DNA of 64,000 nucleotides from Antarctobacter aquimaris (GCF_900184945.1 NZ_FXYF01000002.1:310001-374000); one strand, 5' to 3'; positions 47,696 through 58,198 are shown, counted from the stretch's first letter. Notes: generated by a model not told the origin, from the sequence alone. Numbers and translations are program-made.

Positions 47696-50107
47696 TCAGT
47701 GTGCCGTGGCACCGGCAACCGAGTCCTCGGCCTGCTTGTTGGCCGCGGCCGCCGCCGCTTCCTCGGCTTCCTCATCCCATTCGATCGGTTCCGGCGTCGC
47801 CACCAGCGCGATCTTCAGGACCTCGGAGACATGCTTGACCGGGATGATCTCCAGCCCGTTCTTCACGTTGTCCGGCAGTTCGGCCAGGTCCTTCTCGTTC
47901 TCTTCGGGGATGAGAACGGTCTTGATCCCGCCGCGCAGCGCCGCCAGCAGCTTTTCCTTCAGCCCGCCGATCGGCATCGCGTTGCCGCGCAACGAAACCT
48001 CTCCGGTCATGGCGATGTCCTTGCGCACCGGAATGCCGGTCAGCACCGACACGATCGAGGTCACCATGGCCAGGCCCGCCGAGGGTCCGTCCTTGGGCGT
48101 CGCACCGTCCGGCACGTGGACGTGGATGTCGATCTTGTCGAACTTCGGCGGCTTGACCCCGATCTTGGGCGAGATCGAGCGGACATAGCTGGAGGCCGCG
48201 TCGATCGACTCCTTCATCACGTCGCCCAGCTTGCCGGTGGTCTTCATCCGGCCCTTGCCCGGCAGCTTGAGCGCCTCGATGTGCAAGAGGTCGCCACCCA
48301 CGGAGGTCCAGGCCAGCCCGGTGACGACACCGACCTGGTGTTCGTCCTCGGCCAGGCCATAGCGGAATTTCCGCACGCCCAGGAAATCCGCCAGGTTCGC
48401 GGAACTCACCACGACCTTCTCGGTCTCCTTCTTGACGATCTTGGTCACCGCCTTGCGCGCCAGCTTGGCGATCTCGCGTTCGAGGTTCCGCACCCCGGCC
48501 TCCCGCGTGTAGTAGCGGATGATGTCGGTGATCGCGCCATCCTCGACGGTGAACTCGGTCTTCTTCAGACCGTGGTTCTTGGTGACCTTGGACAGCAGGT
48601 GCCGCTTGGCGATCTCCAGCTTCTCGTCCTCGGTGTAGCCCGAGAGCGAGATGATCTCCATCCGGTCCAGCAACGGGCTGGGCATGTTGTAGCTGTTGGC
48701 CGTGGTCACGAACATCACGTTCGACAGGTCGTATTCCACCTCGAGATAGTGGTCGACGAAGGTCGCGTTCTGTTCAGGGTCGAGCACCTCCAGCATGGCC
48801 GAAGCCGGATCGCCACGGAAGTCCTGCCCCATCTTGTCGATCTCGTCGAGCAGGATGAGCGGGTTCGTGGTCTTGGCCTTTTTCAGCGCCTGGATGATCT
48901 TGCCGGGCATGGAGCCGATGTAGGTCCGGCGGTGGCCACGGATCTCGGATTCATCGCGCACGCCGCCCAGCGAAATGCGGATGAACTCGCGCCCCGTGGC
49001 CTTGGCCACCGACTTGCCCAGCGAGGTCTTGCCGACGCCCGGAGGGCCGACAAGGCACAGGATCGGGCCTTTCAGCTTCTGGCTGCGCGCCTGCACGGCG
49101 AGATACTCGACGATGCGCTCCTTGACCTTGTCGAGGCTGTAGTGATCCTCGTCGAGGATCTCCTGCGCCTTGTTGAGGTCCTTCTTGACGCGGCTTTTCA
49201 CGCCCCACGGGATCGACAGCATCCAGTCGAGGTAGTTGCGCACCACCGTCGCCTCGGCACTCATCGGGCTCATGTTGCGCAGCTTCTTCAGCTCCGCTTC
49301 GGCCTTTTCCCTGGCTTCCTTGGACAGCTTGGTGCCGGAGATCTTTTCCTCCAGCTCGGCGATTTCGCCCTCGCCCTCCTCGCCGTCGCCCAGCTCCTTC
49401 TGAATGGCCTTCATCTGCTCATTCAGGTAGTACTCGCGCTGGGTCTTCTCCATCTGGCTCTTGACGCGGGTCTTGATCTTTTTCTCGACCTGGAGAACCG
49501 ACAGTTCCCCCTGCATCAGGCCATAGACCTTTTCCAGCCGCTCGCTGATGGCAAGCGTCTCCAGCAGGTCCTGCTTTTTCTGAACGTCCACGCCCAGGTG
49601 GCCGGCCACGAGATCGGCCAGCTGCGCCGGGTCGGTCGCCTCGCCCACGGCGGACAGCGCCTCTTCGGGGATGTTCTTCTTGATCTTGGCGTAACGCTCG
49701 AACTCTTCGGCCACGGTGTGCAGCAGCGCCTCGATGGCGGCGGGATCGCCGGGCATCTCGGTCAGGTGCGCGGCCTTGGCCTCGAAGTAGTTGTCGTTCG
49801 GGATGTATTCCTCGATCCGCACGCGGGTCTGGCCCTCGACCAGCACCTTGACGGTGCCGTCAGGCAGCTTGAGCAGCTGCAACACGTTGGCGAGCACCCC
49901 CGCCTTGTAGATGCCGTCGGTGCCGGGATCGTCGATCGACGGGTCGATCTGGCTGGCAAGCAGGATCTGCTTGTCGTCGTTCATCACCTCTTCCAGCGCG
50001 CGCACCGACTTTTCCCGCCCCACGAAGAGCGGCACGATCATGTGCGGAAACACCACGATGTCTCGCAGCGGCAGCACCGGGTAAGAGGGATTGAGGGGAT
50101 GTTTCAT
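47696..50107 (-). CDS. lon: ATP-dependent protease Lon
   Basis: An 803-residue protein of canonical length, start at the ATG at 50107. The N-terminal substrate domain ([23 protein letters not shown]) is followed by a coiled region, the AAA+ domain with Walker [10 protein letters not shown] (about residue 350) and Walker [11 protein letters not shown]. The proteolytic domain has the Ser-Lys dyad: Ser at about 676 in KDGPSAGLA and Lys at about 717 in [10 protein letters not shown]. It degrades misfolded and regulatory proteins in the cytoplasm, in alphaproteobacteria also cell-cycle factors. A heat-shock-type promoter lies 74-104 bases upstream of the start. Confidence 0.97.
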   Translation of the reverse strand: MKHPLNPSYPVLPLRDIVVFPHMIVPLFVGREKSVRALEEVMNDDKQILLASQIDPSIDDPGTDGIYKAGVLANVLQLLKLPDGTVKVLVEGQTRVRIEEYIPNDNYFEAKAAHLTEMPGDPAAIEALLHTVAEEFERYAKIKKNIPEEALSAVGEATDPAQLADLVAGHLGVDVQKKQDLLETLAISERLEKVYGLMQGELSVLQVEKKIKTRVKSQMEKTQREYYLNEQMKAIQKELGDGEEGEGEIAELEEKISGTKLSKEAREKAEAELKKLRNMSPMSAEATVVRNYLDWMLSIPWGVKSRVKKDLNKAQEILDEDHYSLDKVKERIVEYLAVQARSQKLKGPILCLVGPPGVGKTSLGKSVAKATGREFIRISLGGVRDESEIRGHRRTYIGSMPGKIIQALKKAKTTNPLILLDEIDKMGQDFRGDPASAMLEVLDPEQNATFVDHYLEVEYDLSNVMFVTTANSYNMPSPLLDRMEIISLSGYTEDEKLEIAKRHLLSKVTKNHGLKKTEFTVEDGAITDIIRYYTREAGVRNLEREIAKLARKAVTKIVKKETEKVVVSSANLADFLGVRKFRYGLAEDEHQVGVVTGLAWTSVGGDLLHIEALKLPGKGRMKTTGKLGDVMKESIDAASSYVRSISPKIGVKPPKFDKIDIHVHVPDGATPKDGPSAGLAMVTSIVSVLTGIPVRKDIAMTGEVSLRGNAMPIGGLKEKLLAALRGGIKTVLIPEENEKDLAELPDNVKNGLEIIPVKHVSEVLKIALVATPEPIEWDEEAEEAAAAAANKQAEDSVAGATAH

Positions 50108-50180
50108 GCTCGTGTCCTGTTCTTGGCAAGACCGCCCGGCCCCGATCGCGGCAACCACGGCAGTCTCCGGTCATAGGGGC

Positions 50181-50211
50181 TAGATGTGGGGTGGGAGCGC
50201 CAGCTTTCAAG
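50181..50211 (-). promoter_or_regulatory. RpoH (sigma-32)-type promoter of lon
   Basis: Read leftward, CTTGAAAG at 50211-50204 and CCCCACATCTA at 50191-50181 resemble the heat-shock consensus CTTGAA-N13/14-CCCCATNTA. The spacing between blocks is 12-14 bases depending on how ends are set. It predicts a lon leader of about 70 bases. Confidence 0.6.
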
Positions 50212-50440
50212 CGCACCGGCCCGCGCGGCCCAGCGTCACGCCAGAATGACCCTCCGACGATGCCGGTGCAAGTGGACTTCGTGTCGAATGCCGCTTTCCC
50301 CCGGGCGCGCGGCCCGGCATCACCGTGGCGCGACCGCAACAGCCCCGTCCGCGCGGCCCCTGCCGGACAGGCGGGACTTGACGCCCTTTCACGTCAAACC
50401 TAGGCGAACGCCCAGTAAATCAAAGGTTTGACCGAGCATC
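50212..50440. other. Rest of the lon-lipoprotein divergent spacer
   Basis: Together with 50108-50211 this makes a 333-base gap. It is GC-rich and has no frame with both a ribosome site and a plausible product. The rightward lipoprotein promoter is probably within 50380-50440. Confidence 0.45.
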
Positions 50441-50956
50441 ATGAAACCACGTCATTGCCTGCTGGCTCTCCCGCTGATCCTCACCGCCTGCGTCAAGTAC
50501 AGCGAGATCACCACCCCGCCGCAGACCGTCACCTTTACCGAAGCCCGTGCCCAGAGTGCCGCCACCGGGTTCACCGACACGATCTTTCGCAGCTTTCGCA
50601 GCACCGCGAAGGGCACAAGGGATGACCAGGAGTTGATCGGCCTGCGCTGCACCCTGCAGGGCAACGGGTTCAAGGCGTCCTTCGTGACCCCGGCGATCCT
50701 CAGGATGCCCGCCTACAAGGGCGCCGCCGACCCCGCCAGCGTGACCTGCGGCGACAAGGCCGACAGCGCGACCGAAACGCTGCCGCCGATCAACATGACG
50801 TTGGCGCGGATGAACCAGTCGACATCGTCGTCGGGCGGGCTGCTGGGCGTCGCCCTGACCGCGGCGGCCAAGGGCATAGCCAAGGCCGCGCGCGACCCGC
50901 TGAAGGACGAGTTCAACTATCCCGGCACCGTGCATGTTGTCCTGGGCGCGAAATGA
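50441..50956 (+). CDS. Putative lipoprotein
   Basis: A 171-residue protein with a lipobox, MKPRHCLLALPLILTAC, cleaved before Cys17. The mature chain holds CTLQGNGFKASFVTPAIL and paired cysteines, then a Ser/Gly-rich TM-like patch (SSSGGLLGVALTAAAKGIA). It ends YPGTVHVVLGAK. Overlaps the next lipoprotein by ATGA, with which it shares the pattern of a central RC.L..G....F.TP motif and a C-terminal YP.T..L strand. Not a known family; probably a co-acting pair at the envelope. Confidence 0.6.
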   Translation: MKPRHCLLALPLILTACVKYSEITTPPQTVTFTEARAQSAATGFTDTIFRSFRSTAKGTRDDQELIGLRCTLQGNGFKASFVTPAILRMPAYKGAADPASVTCGDKADSATETLPPINMTLARMNQSTSSSGGLLGVALTAAAKGIAKAARDPLKDEFNYPGTVHVVLGAK

Positions 50957-51360
50957 GGCGCGCCGCGACCCTGGCAGCGCTGGCGCTGCTGTCCGCCTGC
51001 GCCCCCGAACACGATCCACCCGAGACCCCCGTCGCGTTGCCGCCGGCCCCCGGCCGCAGCGTGATCGCCACCGAAACGGTGACTGTCAGCGCCTTCCTCG
51101 CCGGGGCCTCCGCCTCGCTGGCGGAACTGAACACCGCGCGCTGCGCGCTGCGGCGCGGGGCACAGTCGGTGGCTTTCACGACCCCGCGCAACGTCGCCAT
51201 CCCGATCCACGATGGCCCGGCCGACCCGCTCGACATTTCCTGCACCGCCGCCATCGGACCGCGCGAGGCGCGCACCGCCCTGCGCCACCTGCCGTTGGGC
51301 GGCACCACGTCCGGGGGGCGCCGCTACCCCGCGACGATCACCCTGCGCTTCAAACAGTGA
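50953..51360 (+). CDS. Putative lipoprotein, partner of the preceding gene
   Basis: A 135-residue protein, lipobox ALLSAC with Cys16. The mature part has LNTARCALRRGAQSVAFTTPRNVAIPI and ends RRYPATITLRFKQ, parallel to RCTLQGNG...FVTP and YPGTVHVVLG in the gene before. The ATGA overlap and shared pattern point to an ancient duplication. Function unknown. Confidence 0.6.
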   Translation: MRRAATLAALALLSACAPEHDPPETPVALPPAPGRSVIATETVTVSAFLAGASASLAELNTARCALRRGAQSVAFTTPRNVAIPIHDGPADPLDISCTAAIGPREARTALRHLPLGGTTSGGRRYPATITLRFKQ

Positions 51361-51365
51361 GACGG

Positions 51366-51392
51366 ACCCGCCGCCCCTGACCGGCGGCGGGT
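51366..51392. terminator. Hairpin after the lipoprotein pair
   Basis: ACCCGCCGCC pairs with GGCGGCGGGT over a 7-base loop, 5 bases past the stop; no T-run. The remaining spacer to 51630 holds no gene that I can support. Confidence 0.55.
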
Positions 51393-51630
51393 GACCGCAC
51401 ATCGCCAAGCGCGTCGCCGCGTGGATCCTCGCCTCTTCGTCGGCGGTGAACCGCTCTTCCCGGCAAGCTGGGCGCCAGGACACCGCCAGGGTCACAGGGG
51501 ACCTCTCGCGGTCCGGCGACCTGCCGGGGCGCGCCACGGGTCCGCACCGCCGTCTGCCTCGGCGCCACGAAACACCGCTTGGCCACCCCGCGCGTGACGG
51601 GCCCACCCGCGATGCCCGGCGCCCGGGCCG

Positions 51631-52392
51631 TTACATCAACCCGCAGGGCGGCCCGGGCCCCAACGGATGGTCGATGGTCACTTCCGTGGGCGACCAGTCA
51701 AAGACCGCCAACGCCTGCCCGCCGTCAAATCCGATGAACAGCGTCTCCGTCTCCGGCTGCAAGGCCACCCCTTCGGCGTCGTACCCCCAGGCCGACAGCG
51801 GCGTGACCGAGATCACCCGCCCGTCCGGCGCCAGCTCGAACAGCGCGTTCAGCCCTTCGTTGTCGTCCACCACCAGGATGTTGCCCGAATACGGGTCCCG
51901 CTCCACGCCCTGCGGCTCCACCATGGGCGGGTCAAAGCTGTCGCCCCACAATTCCATCAGCACCGTGCCGTCCGGCGCCACCCGCATCAGCCGCGCCGGA
52001 TCGTCCTCCACCACCAGAAAGGAGCCATCGGCGTCCAGGTGCATCCCCTCGGTGTCGCGGATCGTCGGGCTCAGCGAAAACGGCGCCTGCATCGGTCGGC
52101 CCCTGCGGTCGACCCACTGGAAACCGCCCCAGCCGTTGGCGATCAGCACGCCCTGCTCGGCCACGGTGACCGAGCGGACATAACCCATGTCGGTCTCAAA
52201 CCGCAGGATCTCGCGCCCGCCGGTCGACAGCAACACCAGTTCGGAACTCTCGCTCGCCACCCAGACGCCGCAGACCTGCGCGTCATAGGCCAGGCTCACC
52301 GCCCGCAGGCCCGGAAAGGTCTCGAGGTGTCGAAGATCCGCGGCCGCCGGGGTTCCCAGCACAAGCAGCCCACCCAGAACAAGCCCGCGCAT
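51631..52392 (-). CDS. Periplasmic beta-propeller (NHL/SdiA-regulated-like) protein
   Basis: A 253-residue protein, start at the ATG at 52392 (MRGLVLGG), behind AAGGAGGGAG. A signal peptide ends near TPAAADLRHLE. The chain has repeated four-stranded units, such as EGMHLDADGSFLVVEDDPARLMRVAPDG, here read as blades (EGMHLDADG..., QGVERDPYSGNILVVDDNEG..., EGVALQPETETLFIGFD). These recall SdiA-regulated/NHL or SMP-30-like propellers. No catalytic site is evident. It is transcribed leftward from a spacer shared with a hairpin repeat copy; the tgt gene follows upstream in the same direction. Confidence 0.65.
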   Translation of the reverse strand: MRGLVLGGLLVLGTPAAADLRHLETFPGLRAVSLAYDAQVCGVWVASESSELVLLSTGGREILRFETDMGYVRSVTVAEQGVLIANGWGGFQWVDRRGRPMQAPFSLSPTIRDTEGMHLDADGSFLVVEDDPARLMRVAPDGTVLMELWGDSFDPPMVEPQGVERDPYSGNILVVDDNEGLNALFELAPDGRVISVTPLSAWGYDAEGVALQPETETLFIGFDGGQALAVFDWSPTEVTIDHPLGPGPPCGLM

Positions 52393-52467
52393 CGCTCCCT
52401 CCTTCACCAGTTGAAGCAGGCTATGGGCCGGAACCCGCCCCGATCAATGCCGGCGCGGCGCAGGGGC

Positions 52468-52530
52468 CATCTTTGGTCGAAAAACATCCCGGTGGAGTCG
52501 CCCTCATGGGCGACGGGGGCAGCGCCCCCT
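52468..52530 (+). repeat. Intergenic hairpin repeat, copy C of 4
   Basis: Reads catctttggtcgaaaaacat, then cccggtggagtc; the middle stem is gtcgccc-tcat-gggcgac and the terminal hairpin gggggcagcgccccc. It touches the 3' end of the leftward tgt gene. Confidence 0.85.
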
Positions 52531-53656
52531 ACACCGGCGGGATGTCGCCTTCTGCCCGCTGCGCGTGAAACGCCGCCTCGAAATCGGCAAAGGACCCCGC
52601 CTCGATCGCCGCCCGCATCCCCGCCATCAATTCCTGATAATAATGCAGGTTGTGCCAGGTCAGCAGCATCCCCGAAATCATCTCGCCGGCCCGGAACACG
52701 TGGTGCAGGTAGGCGCGCGAATAGCTGCGGCAGGCCGGACAAGTGCAGTCCGCGTCCAGCGGGCGCGGATCGTCGGCATGGCGCGCGTTCTTGATGTTGA
52801 CCTGTCCGCGCCGCGTCCAGGCCTGCCCGGTCCGCCCCGACCGCGAGGGCAGCACGCAGTCCATCATGTCGATGCCGCGCTTGACCGCGCCGACGATGTC
52901 GTCGGGCTTGCCCACGCCCATCAGGTAGCGCGGCTTGTCCTCGGGCAGCATGTCCGGCGCATAATCCAGACAGCCGAACATCGCCTCCTGCCCCTCGCCC
53001 ACCGCAAGGCCCCCCACCGCATAGCCGTCAAAGCCGATCGCCTTCAGCGCCTCGGCCGATTCCCCGCGCAAATCCTGTTCCAGCCCACCCTGCTGGATGC
53101 CGAACAGCATGTGCCCCGGCCGGTCGCCAAAGGCCTCGCGCGACCGCGCCGCCCACCGCATCGACAGCCGCATGCTCTCGGCGATGCGCTCCCGATCGGC
53201 GGGCAAGGCGGGGCATTCGTCAAAGGCCATGACGATGTCCGACCCCAGCAGCTTCTGGATCTCCATCGACCGCTCGGGCGACAGCATGTGCTTCGATCCG
53301 TCGATATGGCTGCGAAACGTGACCCCCTCCTCGGTCAGCTTGCGCAGATCGGCCAGGCTCATCACCTGAAAGCCGCCCGAATCTGTCAGGATCGGCCGCT
53401 CCCAGTTCATGAAGCGGTGCAGCCCGCCCAGCCGCGCCACGCGCTCGGCCCCGGGCCGCAGCATCAGGTGATAGGTGTTGCCCAGCAGGATGTCCGCCCC
53501 GGTCGCCGCCACGCTTTCGGGCAGCATGCCCTTGACCGTCGCGGCGGTGCCCACGGGCATGAAGGCGGGGGTGCGGATCTCGCCGCGCGGGGTGCGGATC
53601 ACGCCCCGCCGGGCGCGCCCGTCGCGGGCCGATACGTCAAAGGATGTCAGAGCCAT
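52529..53656 (-). CDS. tgt: Queuine tRNA-ribosyltransferase
   Basis: A 375-residue enzyme, start at the ATG at 53656 ([13 protein letters not shown]); a longer frame upstream lacks a ribosome site. It exchanges guanine for preQ1 at position 34 of tRNAs with GUN anticodons. Visible are [11 protein letters not shown], the active-site [10 protein letters not shown], the nucleophile region [12 protein letters not shown]...[10 protein letters not shown] and the zinc site [18 protein letters not shown] (three Cys, one His). Stands alone, divergent from the glycosyltransferase pair. Confidence 0.96.
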   Translation of the reverse strand: MALTSFDVSARDGRARRGVIRTPRGEIRTPAFMPVGTAATVKGMLPESVAATGADILLGNTYHLMLRPGAERVARLGGLHRFMNWERPILTDSGGFQVMSLADLRKLTEEGVTFRSHIDGSKHMLSPERSMEIQKLLGSDIVMAFDECPALPADRERIAESMRLSMRWAARSREAFGDRPGHMLFGIQQGGLEQDLRGESAEALKAIGFDGYAVGGLAVGEGQEAMFGCLDYAPDMLPEDKPRYLMGVGKPDDIVGAVKRGIDMMDCVLPSRSGRTGQAWTRRGQVNIKNARHADDPRPLDADCTCPACRSYSRAYLHHVFRAGEMISGMLLTWHNLHYYQELMAGMRAAIEAGSFADFEAAFHAQRAEGDIPPV

Positions 53657-53834
53657 GCGCCCTGCTCTACACGGTTCCCCCCGCTGGGCGGAAGCCCCAA
53701 AATCCACCCCCGCGCCGACCCGAGGCAAGGCCCGGTACGGCCGCAGCCGAGATACCCTGCGCGCGCCGACAGGCGCGCTCCGCCGGATCACGCGCCCCCT
53801 TGCCGAAGCACGCGGCCCCCGCCACTGTGCCGAC

Positions 53835-55565
53835 ATGAGCAGAACCCCCACCTACAAGGGCGGCATCAAGGCCGTCCTCGACCAGTACGAAGCGCGCCGC
53901 GCGCCCCTGCCCGGCGGCGACACCGCCTTGCCGCCCTCCGATACCGACCTCGCCGCCCTGGCCGCGCAGACCGTCGCAGACCCCGCCACCGGTCCCTTCG
54001 CTCCGCCCTTCAAGGACCACCTCCACCGCAAGCTCTACCAGCTGCGCGAGGAACTCCAGGGCGCCTCCGAACTGACCGTCCTGCACGGGCTCACCATCTC
54101 GCACCTGCGCAAACGCAGCTACCCGGACCAGGCGCCGCACCTCTTTCAGCGCATGTGGGCCGAACAGGGCGCGCACCTGCTGAGCCAGCTCGACGCGCGC
54201 TGGCTGGTTTCGGCCGTCACCACCTTCGGCGACCACGGCACCACCCCGGTACAGCGCGCCAGCGGTCTTGCCCTCTCGACCCTGTTCGGCGCGATGAAGC
54301 TCTACGAAAGCGAACGCCTCTACAGCGGCAAGACCCCGGACAAACCCTTTGCCCTGGCCGACAAGGTCCGCGCCAAGCTGCCCTTGCAGATGGACTCCTA
54401 CGCGCTGGTCAACGGCGGGCTGGACGTCAACCTGATCGCCCGGCTCTGGCAGGAGGCCGAGGGCGACGCCGTCATCCGCCCCCTCGCCCACCACCTGCTC
54501 GACCTGCTGATCCATGATGAGGGCGGGGTCTTTCGCCGGCTCGCCGTCCTGAGCGCGCGCAAGTCGCGGCGCGAACAGATCGAAAAGGCACCGGTCAACA
54601 TCGCCCCCGTCCCGGCCCGCCCCCGCGCCACGCCCGAAACCACCCGCTGGGGCCTCGTCGCCACGGTCAAGGCGCCGTTGCCGCAACTGGCCCGCTTTGC
54701 CGCGCACCACCTCGACCTCGGCGCACATGTCATCCACCTCTACATGGATGCGCCCGACCCGGAGGCCGCCGCCTACCTGTCGCGCCACCCTCGCCTGCGC
54801 GTGATCCCCTGCGATGACGCCTACTGGCAGGCCTCGGGCCGCGCCCGCATGCCCGCGCACCAGCTGCGGCAGGCCTTCAACGCCACCCGCACCCTGCGCG
54901 ACAGCGCCGACACGCTGGACTGGCTGGGCCACATCGACCACGACGAATTCCTGATCGCCGCGCGCCCGGTGGCCGAGGTCCTCGCCACCGCCGACCCGAA
55001 CGCCGCCTTTGCCCGCGTCCCGCCCGCCGAGGCGCTGGCCGTCGACCAGGGCACGCCTTGTCACTTCAAGCTGACGCACAAACAGGCCGGCGTTGCCAAG
55101 GCGAAACTCCAGGAGATCTATCCCACCTTCGGCCTGCACCTCTACGGCGGTTTTCTCAGCCACACCGGGGGCAAGGTCTTTGCCCGCCCCGGCATCCCCG
55201 ACACCCGTCTTGGCATCCACACCCTGAAACACAAGGGCGAGGACGCCACCAACAAGACCCGCGCCGAGGGGCTGGTGCTTGCGCATTTCCACGCGCCGTC
55301 GTGGCAGCATTTCCGCAGCCACCTGGGCTTTCGCCGCGACAAGGGCTCGTACCGTTCCCACTCCGAGCGCCCCGAGATGGGACAGGCCGCGCTGCTCGAA
55401 TTCCTGATGCAGGAAGAGGGCGACGCCGGCCTGCGCGCCTTCTTCGACGAGGTTTGCGCCGACACGCCCGCCCTGTGTGACCGCCTGGAGAAACATGGCA
55501 TGCTGGTCACCCACGATTTCGACTTCGACGCCACGGTGCGCCGCGTCTTCGGTCAAATGCCATGA
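53835..55565 (+). CDS. Glycosyltransferase family 2-like protein with N-terminal extension
   Basis: A 576-residue protein; the start at the ATG at 53835 has a weak ribosome site. Residues about 1-260 are an Arg/Leu-rich region of unknown fold ([23 protein letters not shown]). The C-terminal part, from [34 protein letters not shown], is a Glyco_tranf_2_4-type domain with the DxD-like [10 protein letters not shown] and [22 protein letters not shown]. The next gene repeats this domain alone. It probably transfers a sugar onto a surface glycan; acceptor unknown. Confidence 0.75.
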   Translation: MSRTPTYKGGIKAVLDQYEARRAPLPGGDTALPPSDTDLAALAAQTVADPATGPFAPPFKDHLHRKLYQLREELQGASELTVLHGLTISHLRKRSYPDQAPHLFQRMWAEQGAHLLSQLDARWLVSAVTTFGDHGTTPVQRASGLALSTLFGAMKLYESERLYSGKTPDKPFALADKVRAKLPLQMDSYALVNGGLDVNLIARLWQEAEGDAVIRPLAHHLLDLLIHDEGGVFRRLAVLSARKSRREQIEKAPVNIAPVPARPRATPETTRWGLVATVKAPLPQLARFAAHHLDLGAHVIHLYMDAPDPEAAAYLSRHPRLRVIPCDDAYWQASGRARMPAHQLRQAFNATRTLRDSADTLDWLGHIDHDEFLIAARPVAEVLATADPNAAFARVPPAEALAVDQGTPCHFKLTHKQAGVAKAKLQEIYPTFGLHLYGGFLSHTGGKVFARPGIPDTRLGIHTLKHKGEDATNKTRAEGLVLAHFHAPSWQHFRSHLGFRRDKGSYRSHSERPEMGQAALLEFLMQEEGDAGLRAFFDEVCADTPALCDRLEKHGMLVTHDFDFDATVRRVFGQMP

Positions 55566-56509
55566 CTCGCTGGGGCACCGTCACCACGGTCAAGGCGCCG
55601 CTGCGCGCGGTGCTGGACTTTGCCGCCTGGCACCTCGAACAGGGCGCGCACCGGCTCTACGTCTACCTTGACGCCCCCGCGCACGACACGCAGGCCGTGT
55701 TGTCCGCGCACCCCAGGATCCGCGTCTTTGCCACCGACGACGCCTGGTGGGCAAAACGCAACGGCCGGCCGGACAAGCACCAGGCGAGGCAGGCCGCCAA
55801 CGCCCGTCACGCCAACAACCGCAAGCCCGAGGTCGACTGGCTGGCGCATATCGACGTGGACGAATTCCTGCTGTCCGATATCCCCGTCGCGGATCATCTG
55901 GCCGCCCTGCCCGCCAGCGCCCTCTGCGCCCGCGTCCGGCCGGTCGAGGCGCTGGCGCCGGGCAACGGCACCGCGCCGGGCGAAACCGCGTTCAAGGCGT
56001 TCCCACTGGACCAATCCGCCCGGCAACAGGCGGCCGAGGCGTGTTTTCCCACCTGGGGCCGGCACCTGTCGGGCGGGTTTCTCAGCCATGTCGCGGGCAA
56101 GCTGTTCTTTCGCGCGGGCACCAAGGGCCTGCAAATCCGCATCCACAACGTCACCCTCGACGGCGTGCAGAACCCCGGCCAGGCCGACCTGCCACAGATC
56201 GAACTGGGCCATTTCCATGCCGCCAGCTGGGAGCATTTCCTCGCCGCCTACCGCTTTCGCCTGGAGCGCGGTTCCTACCGGGCCGAGCTGAAACCGCAGG
56301 CGCGGACAGAGGACGCGGTGAACCTGCACGACCTGTTCCGCAGCATCGAGGCCGCCGGCGGAGAAGCCGCGCTGCGCGCCTTTTTCGACGAAACCTGCAC
56401 CGCCGACCGCGACCTTTGCACGCGGCTGGAGGCGCATGGCCTGCTGCGCCGGCGGCGGATGGACCTCGACACCCTGCGGACTCGTCACTTTCCCGGGATC
56501 AATCCGTGA
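55562..56509 (+). CDS. Glycosyltransferase family 2-like protein (tandem paralogue)
   Basis: A 315-residue protein whose ATG overlaps the previous stop (ATGA). It begins WGTVTTVKAPLRAVLDFAAWHLEQGAHRLYVYLD and has the DxD-like LAHIDVDEFLL, GRHLSGGFLSHVAGKLFFR and FHAASWEHFLAAYRFRLERGSY, which match the C-terminal domain of the preceding gene block for block. The pair arose by duplication. Co-translation suggests successive or paired sugar transfers. Confidence 0.78.
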   Translation: MTRWGTVTTVKAPLRAVLDFAAWHLEQGAHRLYVYLDAPAHDTQAVLSAHPRIRVFATDDAWWAKRNGRPDKHQARQAANARHANNRKPEVDWLAHIDVDEFLLSDIPVADHLAALPASALCARVRPVEALAPGNGTAPGETAFKAFPLDQSARQQAAEACFPTWGRHLSGGFLSHVAGKLFFRAGTKGLQIRIHNVTLDGVQNPGQADLPQIELGHFHAASWEHFLAAYRFRLERGSYRAELKPQARTEDAVNLHDLFRSIEAAGGEAALRAFFDETCTADRDLCTRLEAHGLLRRRRMDLDTLRTRHFPGINP

Positions 56510-56699
56510 CATTCGCCCCGATCGTTTCCATATAGCAACCAGCGGACCGGGAGGCGTCCGGGTGTCCTTTCGGCGCCGCGAGCGTTCTCATTGACCTTTC
56601 TCCCAGTTTTTACTATGGCGAACCGCACACAGGGGTGACAGCACTCAAGATATGGGCCATCCGGCCCACCCCCCAGCTAGACGTGCGGGCCAGGTTCAG

Positions 56700-56719
56700 T
56701 GTCCGCAAGCAAACGGACA
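56700..56719 (+). promoter_or_regulatory. Small hairpin just before the RhlE start codon
   Basis: TGTCCG and CGGACA pair around CAAGCAAA, ending 3 bases before the ATG and covering the usual ribosome-binding position. A second stem (TGGGCC/GGCCCA) lies at 56653-56668. Such structures could tune helicase synthesis with temperature; this is inference. Confidence 0.35.
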
Positions 56720-56722
56720 TCC

Positions 56723-58198
56723 ATGACCAAGTTCAGCGATCTCAACCTCAGCCCCAAGGTTCTCAAGGCCGTCGAAGAAGCCGGCTACGAAATCCCCACC
56801 CCGATTCAGGCCGGCGCCATTCCGCCCGCGCTCGAAGGCAGGGACGTGCTCGGCATTGCCCAGACGGGCACCGGCAAGACGGCCAGCTTCACCCTGCCGA
56901 TGATCACCAAGCTGGCGCGCGGCCGCGCCCGGGCGCGGATGCCGCGCAGCCTGGTGCTGTGCCCCACGCGCGAACTGGCCGCGCAGGTGGCCGAGAACTT
57001 CGACACCTACTCCAAGCACGTCAAGCTGACCAAGGCGCTGCTGATCGGCGGCGTCTCGTTCAAGGAGCAGGACACCCTGATCGACAAGGGCGTCGACGTG
57101 CTGATCGCCACCCCCGGCCGCCTGCTTGACCATTTCGAGCGCGGCAAGTTGCTGCTGACCGGCATCGAGATCATGGTGGTGGACGAGGCGGACCGGATGC
57201 TCGACATGGGCTTCATCCCCGACATCGAACGAATCTTCAGCCTGACCCCCTTCACCCGGCAGACGCTGTTCTTCTCGGCCACCATGGCGCCCGAGATCGA
57301 GCGCATCACCAACACCTTCCTGTCGGCCCCGGCCCGGATCGAGGTGGCCCGCCAGGCGACCGCCTCCGAAACCATCGAGCAGGCCGCCGTGGTGTTCAAA
57401 CCCTCCCGCAAGGACCGCGAGGCCAGCGAGAAACGCGCCGTGCTGCGCGCCCTGATCGACAGCGAAGGCGAGGCCTGCACCAACGCCATCATCTTCTGCA
57501 ACCGCAAGGTCGACGTGGACACCCTGTCCAAGTCGCTGAAGAAATACGGCTATGACGCGGCGCCGATCCACGGCGACCTCGACCAGTCGCAGCGCACCCG
57601 CACGCTGGACGGCTTTCGCGATGGCAGCCTGCGCTTCCTGATCGCGTCGGACGTGGCGGCGCGCGGTTTGGACATTCCGGCGGTCAGCCACGTGTTCAAC
57701 TTCGACGTGCCCAGCCATGCCGAGGACTACGTGCACCGCATCGGCCGCACCGGCCGCGCCGGGCGCAAGGGCAAGGCATTCACCATCTGCGGCCCGCGCG
57801 ACGACAAGTACCTCGAAGCGGTCGAAAAGCTGCTCCAGAAGGAAATTCCGCGCGTCGAAAACCCGGCCGCCAAGGGCGGCTCCGACGTGGAGACTGCCCC
57901 GGTGCGGGATGAGGAACCCCGCAAGACCGAACGCAAGCCACGCAGCCGCAAGTCCGACAGCCGCCCGCCCAAGGCCGCCGAGGCCCCGCGCGTCGCCGAG
58001 GCCCCGGTTGCCGAAACCCCACGCGCCGAGCCGGCCCGCAGCGACAGCCCGCGCACCGAAACCCCGCGCAGCACCCCGCCCCGCAATGAAAGCCCGCGCG
58101 GCGACCGCCGTGGTGGCCGTGACAGCACCGTTGTCGGCCTGGGCGACCACATGCCCGAATTCATCGCGCTCAGCTTCGACGAGCGCCGCGCCGGCTGA
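56723..58198 (+). CDS. rhlE: DEAD-box RNA helicase, RhlE type
   Basis: A 491-residue protein, start at the ATG at 56723 (MTKFSDLNL). All helicase motifs are visible: Q motif near YEIPTPIQ, Walker A AQTGTGKT, PTRELAAQ, DEAD as VVDEADRMLDMG, FFSATM, and C-terminal IFCNRKVDV, ASDVAARGLDIP, VHRIGRTGRAGRKG. A basic, Pro/Ser-rich tail (from about residue 390: KTERKPRSRKSD) resembles RNA-binding tails of RhlE. It unwinds structured RNA in degradosome work and ribosome assembly, notably in the cold. RNase J lies convergent downstream. Confidence 0.92.
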   Translation: MTKFSDLNLSPKVLKAVEEAGYEIPTPIQAGAIPPALEGRDVLGIAQTGTGKTASFTLPMITKLARGRARARMPRSLVLCPTRELAAQVAENFDTYSKHVKLTKALLIGGVSFKEQDTLIDKGVDVLIATPGRLLDHFERGKLLLTGIEIMVVDEADRMLDMGFIPDIERIFSLTPFTRQTLFFSATMAPEIERITNTFLSAPARIEVARQATASETIEQAAVVFKPSRKDREASEKRAVLRALIDSEGEACTNAIIFCNRKVDVDTLSKSLKKYGYDAAPIHGDLDQSQRTRTLDGFRDGSLRFLIASDVAARGLDIPAVSHVFNFDVPSHAEDYVHRIGRTGRAGRKGKAFTICGPRDDKYLEAVEKLLQKEIPRVENPAAKGGSDVETAPVRDEEPRKTERKPRSRKSDSRPPKAAEAPRVAEAPVAETPRAEPARSDSPRTETPRSTPPRNESPRGDRRGGRDSTVVGLGDHMPEFIALSFDERRAG

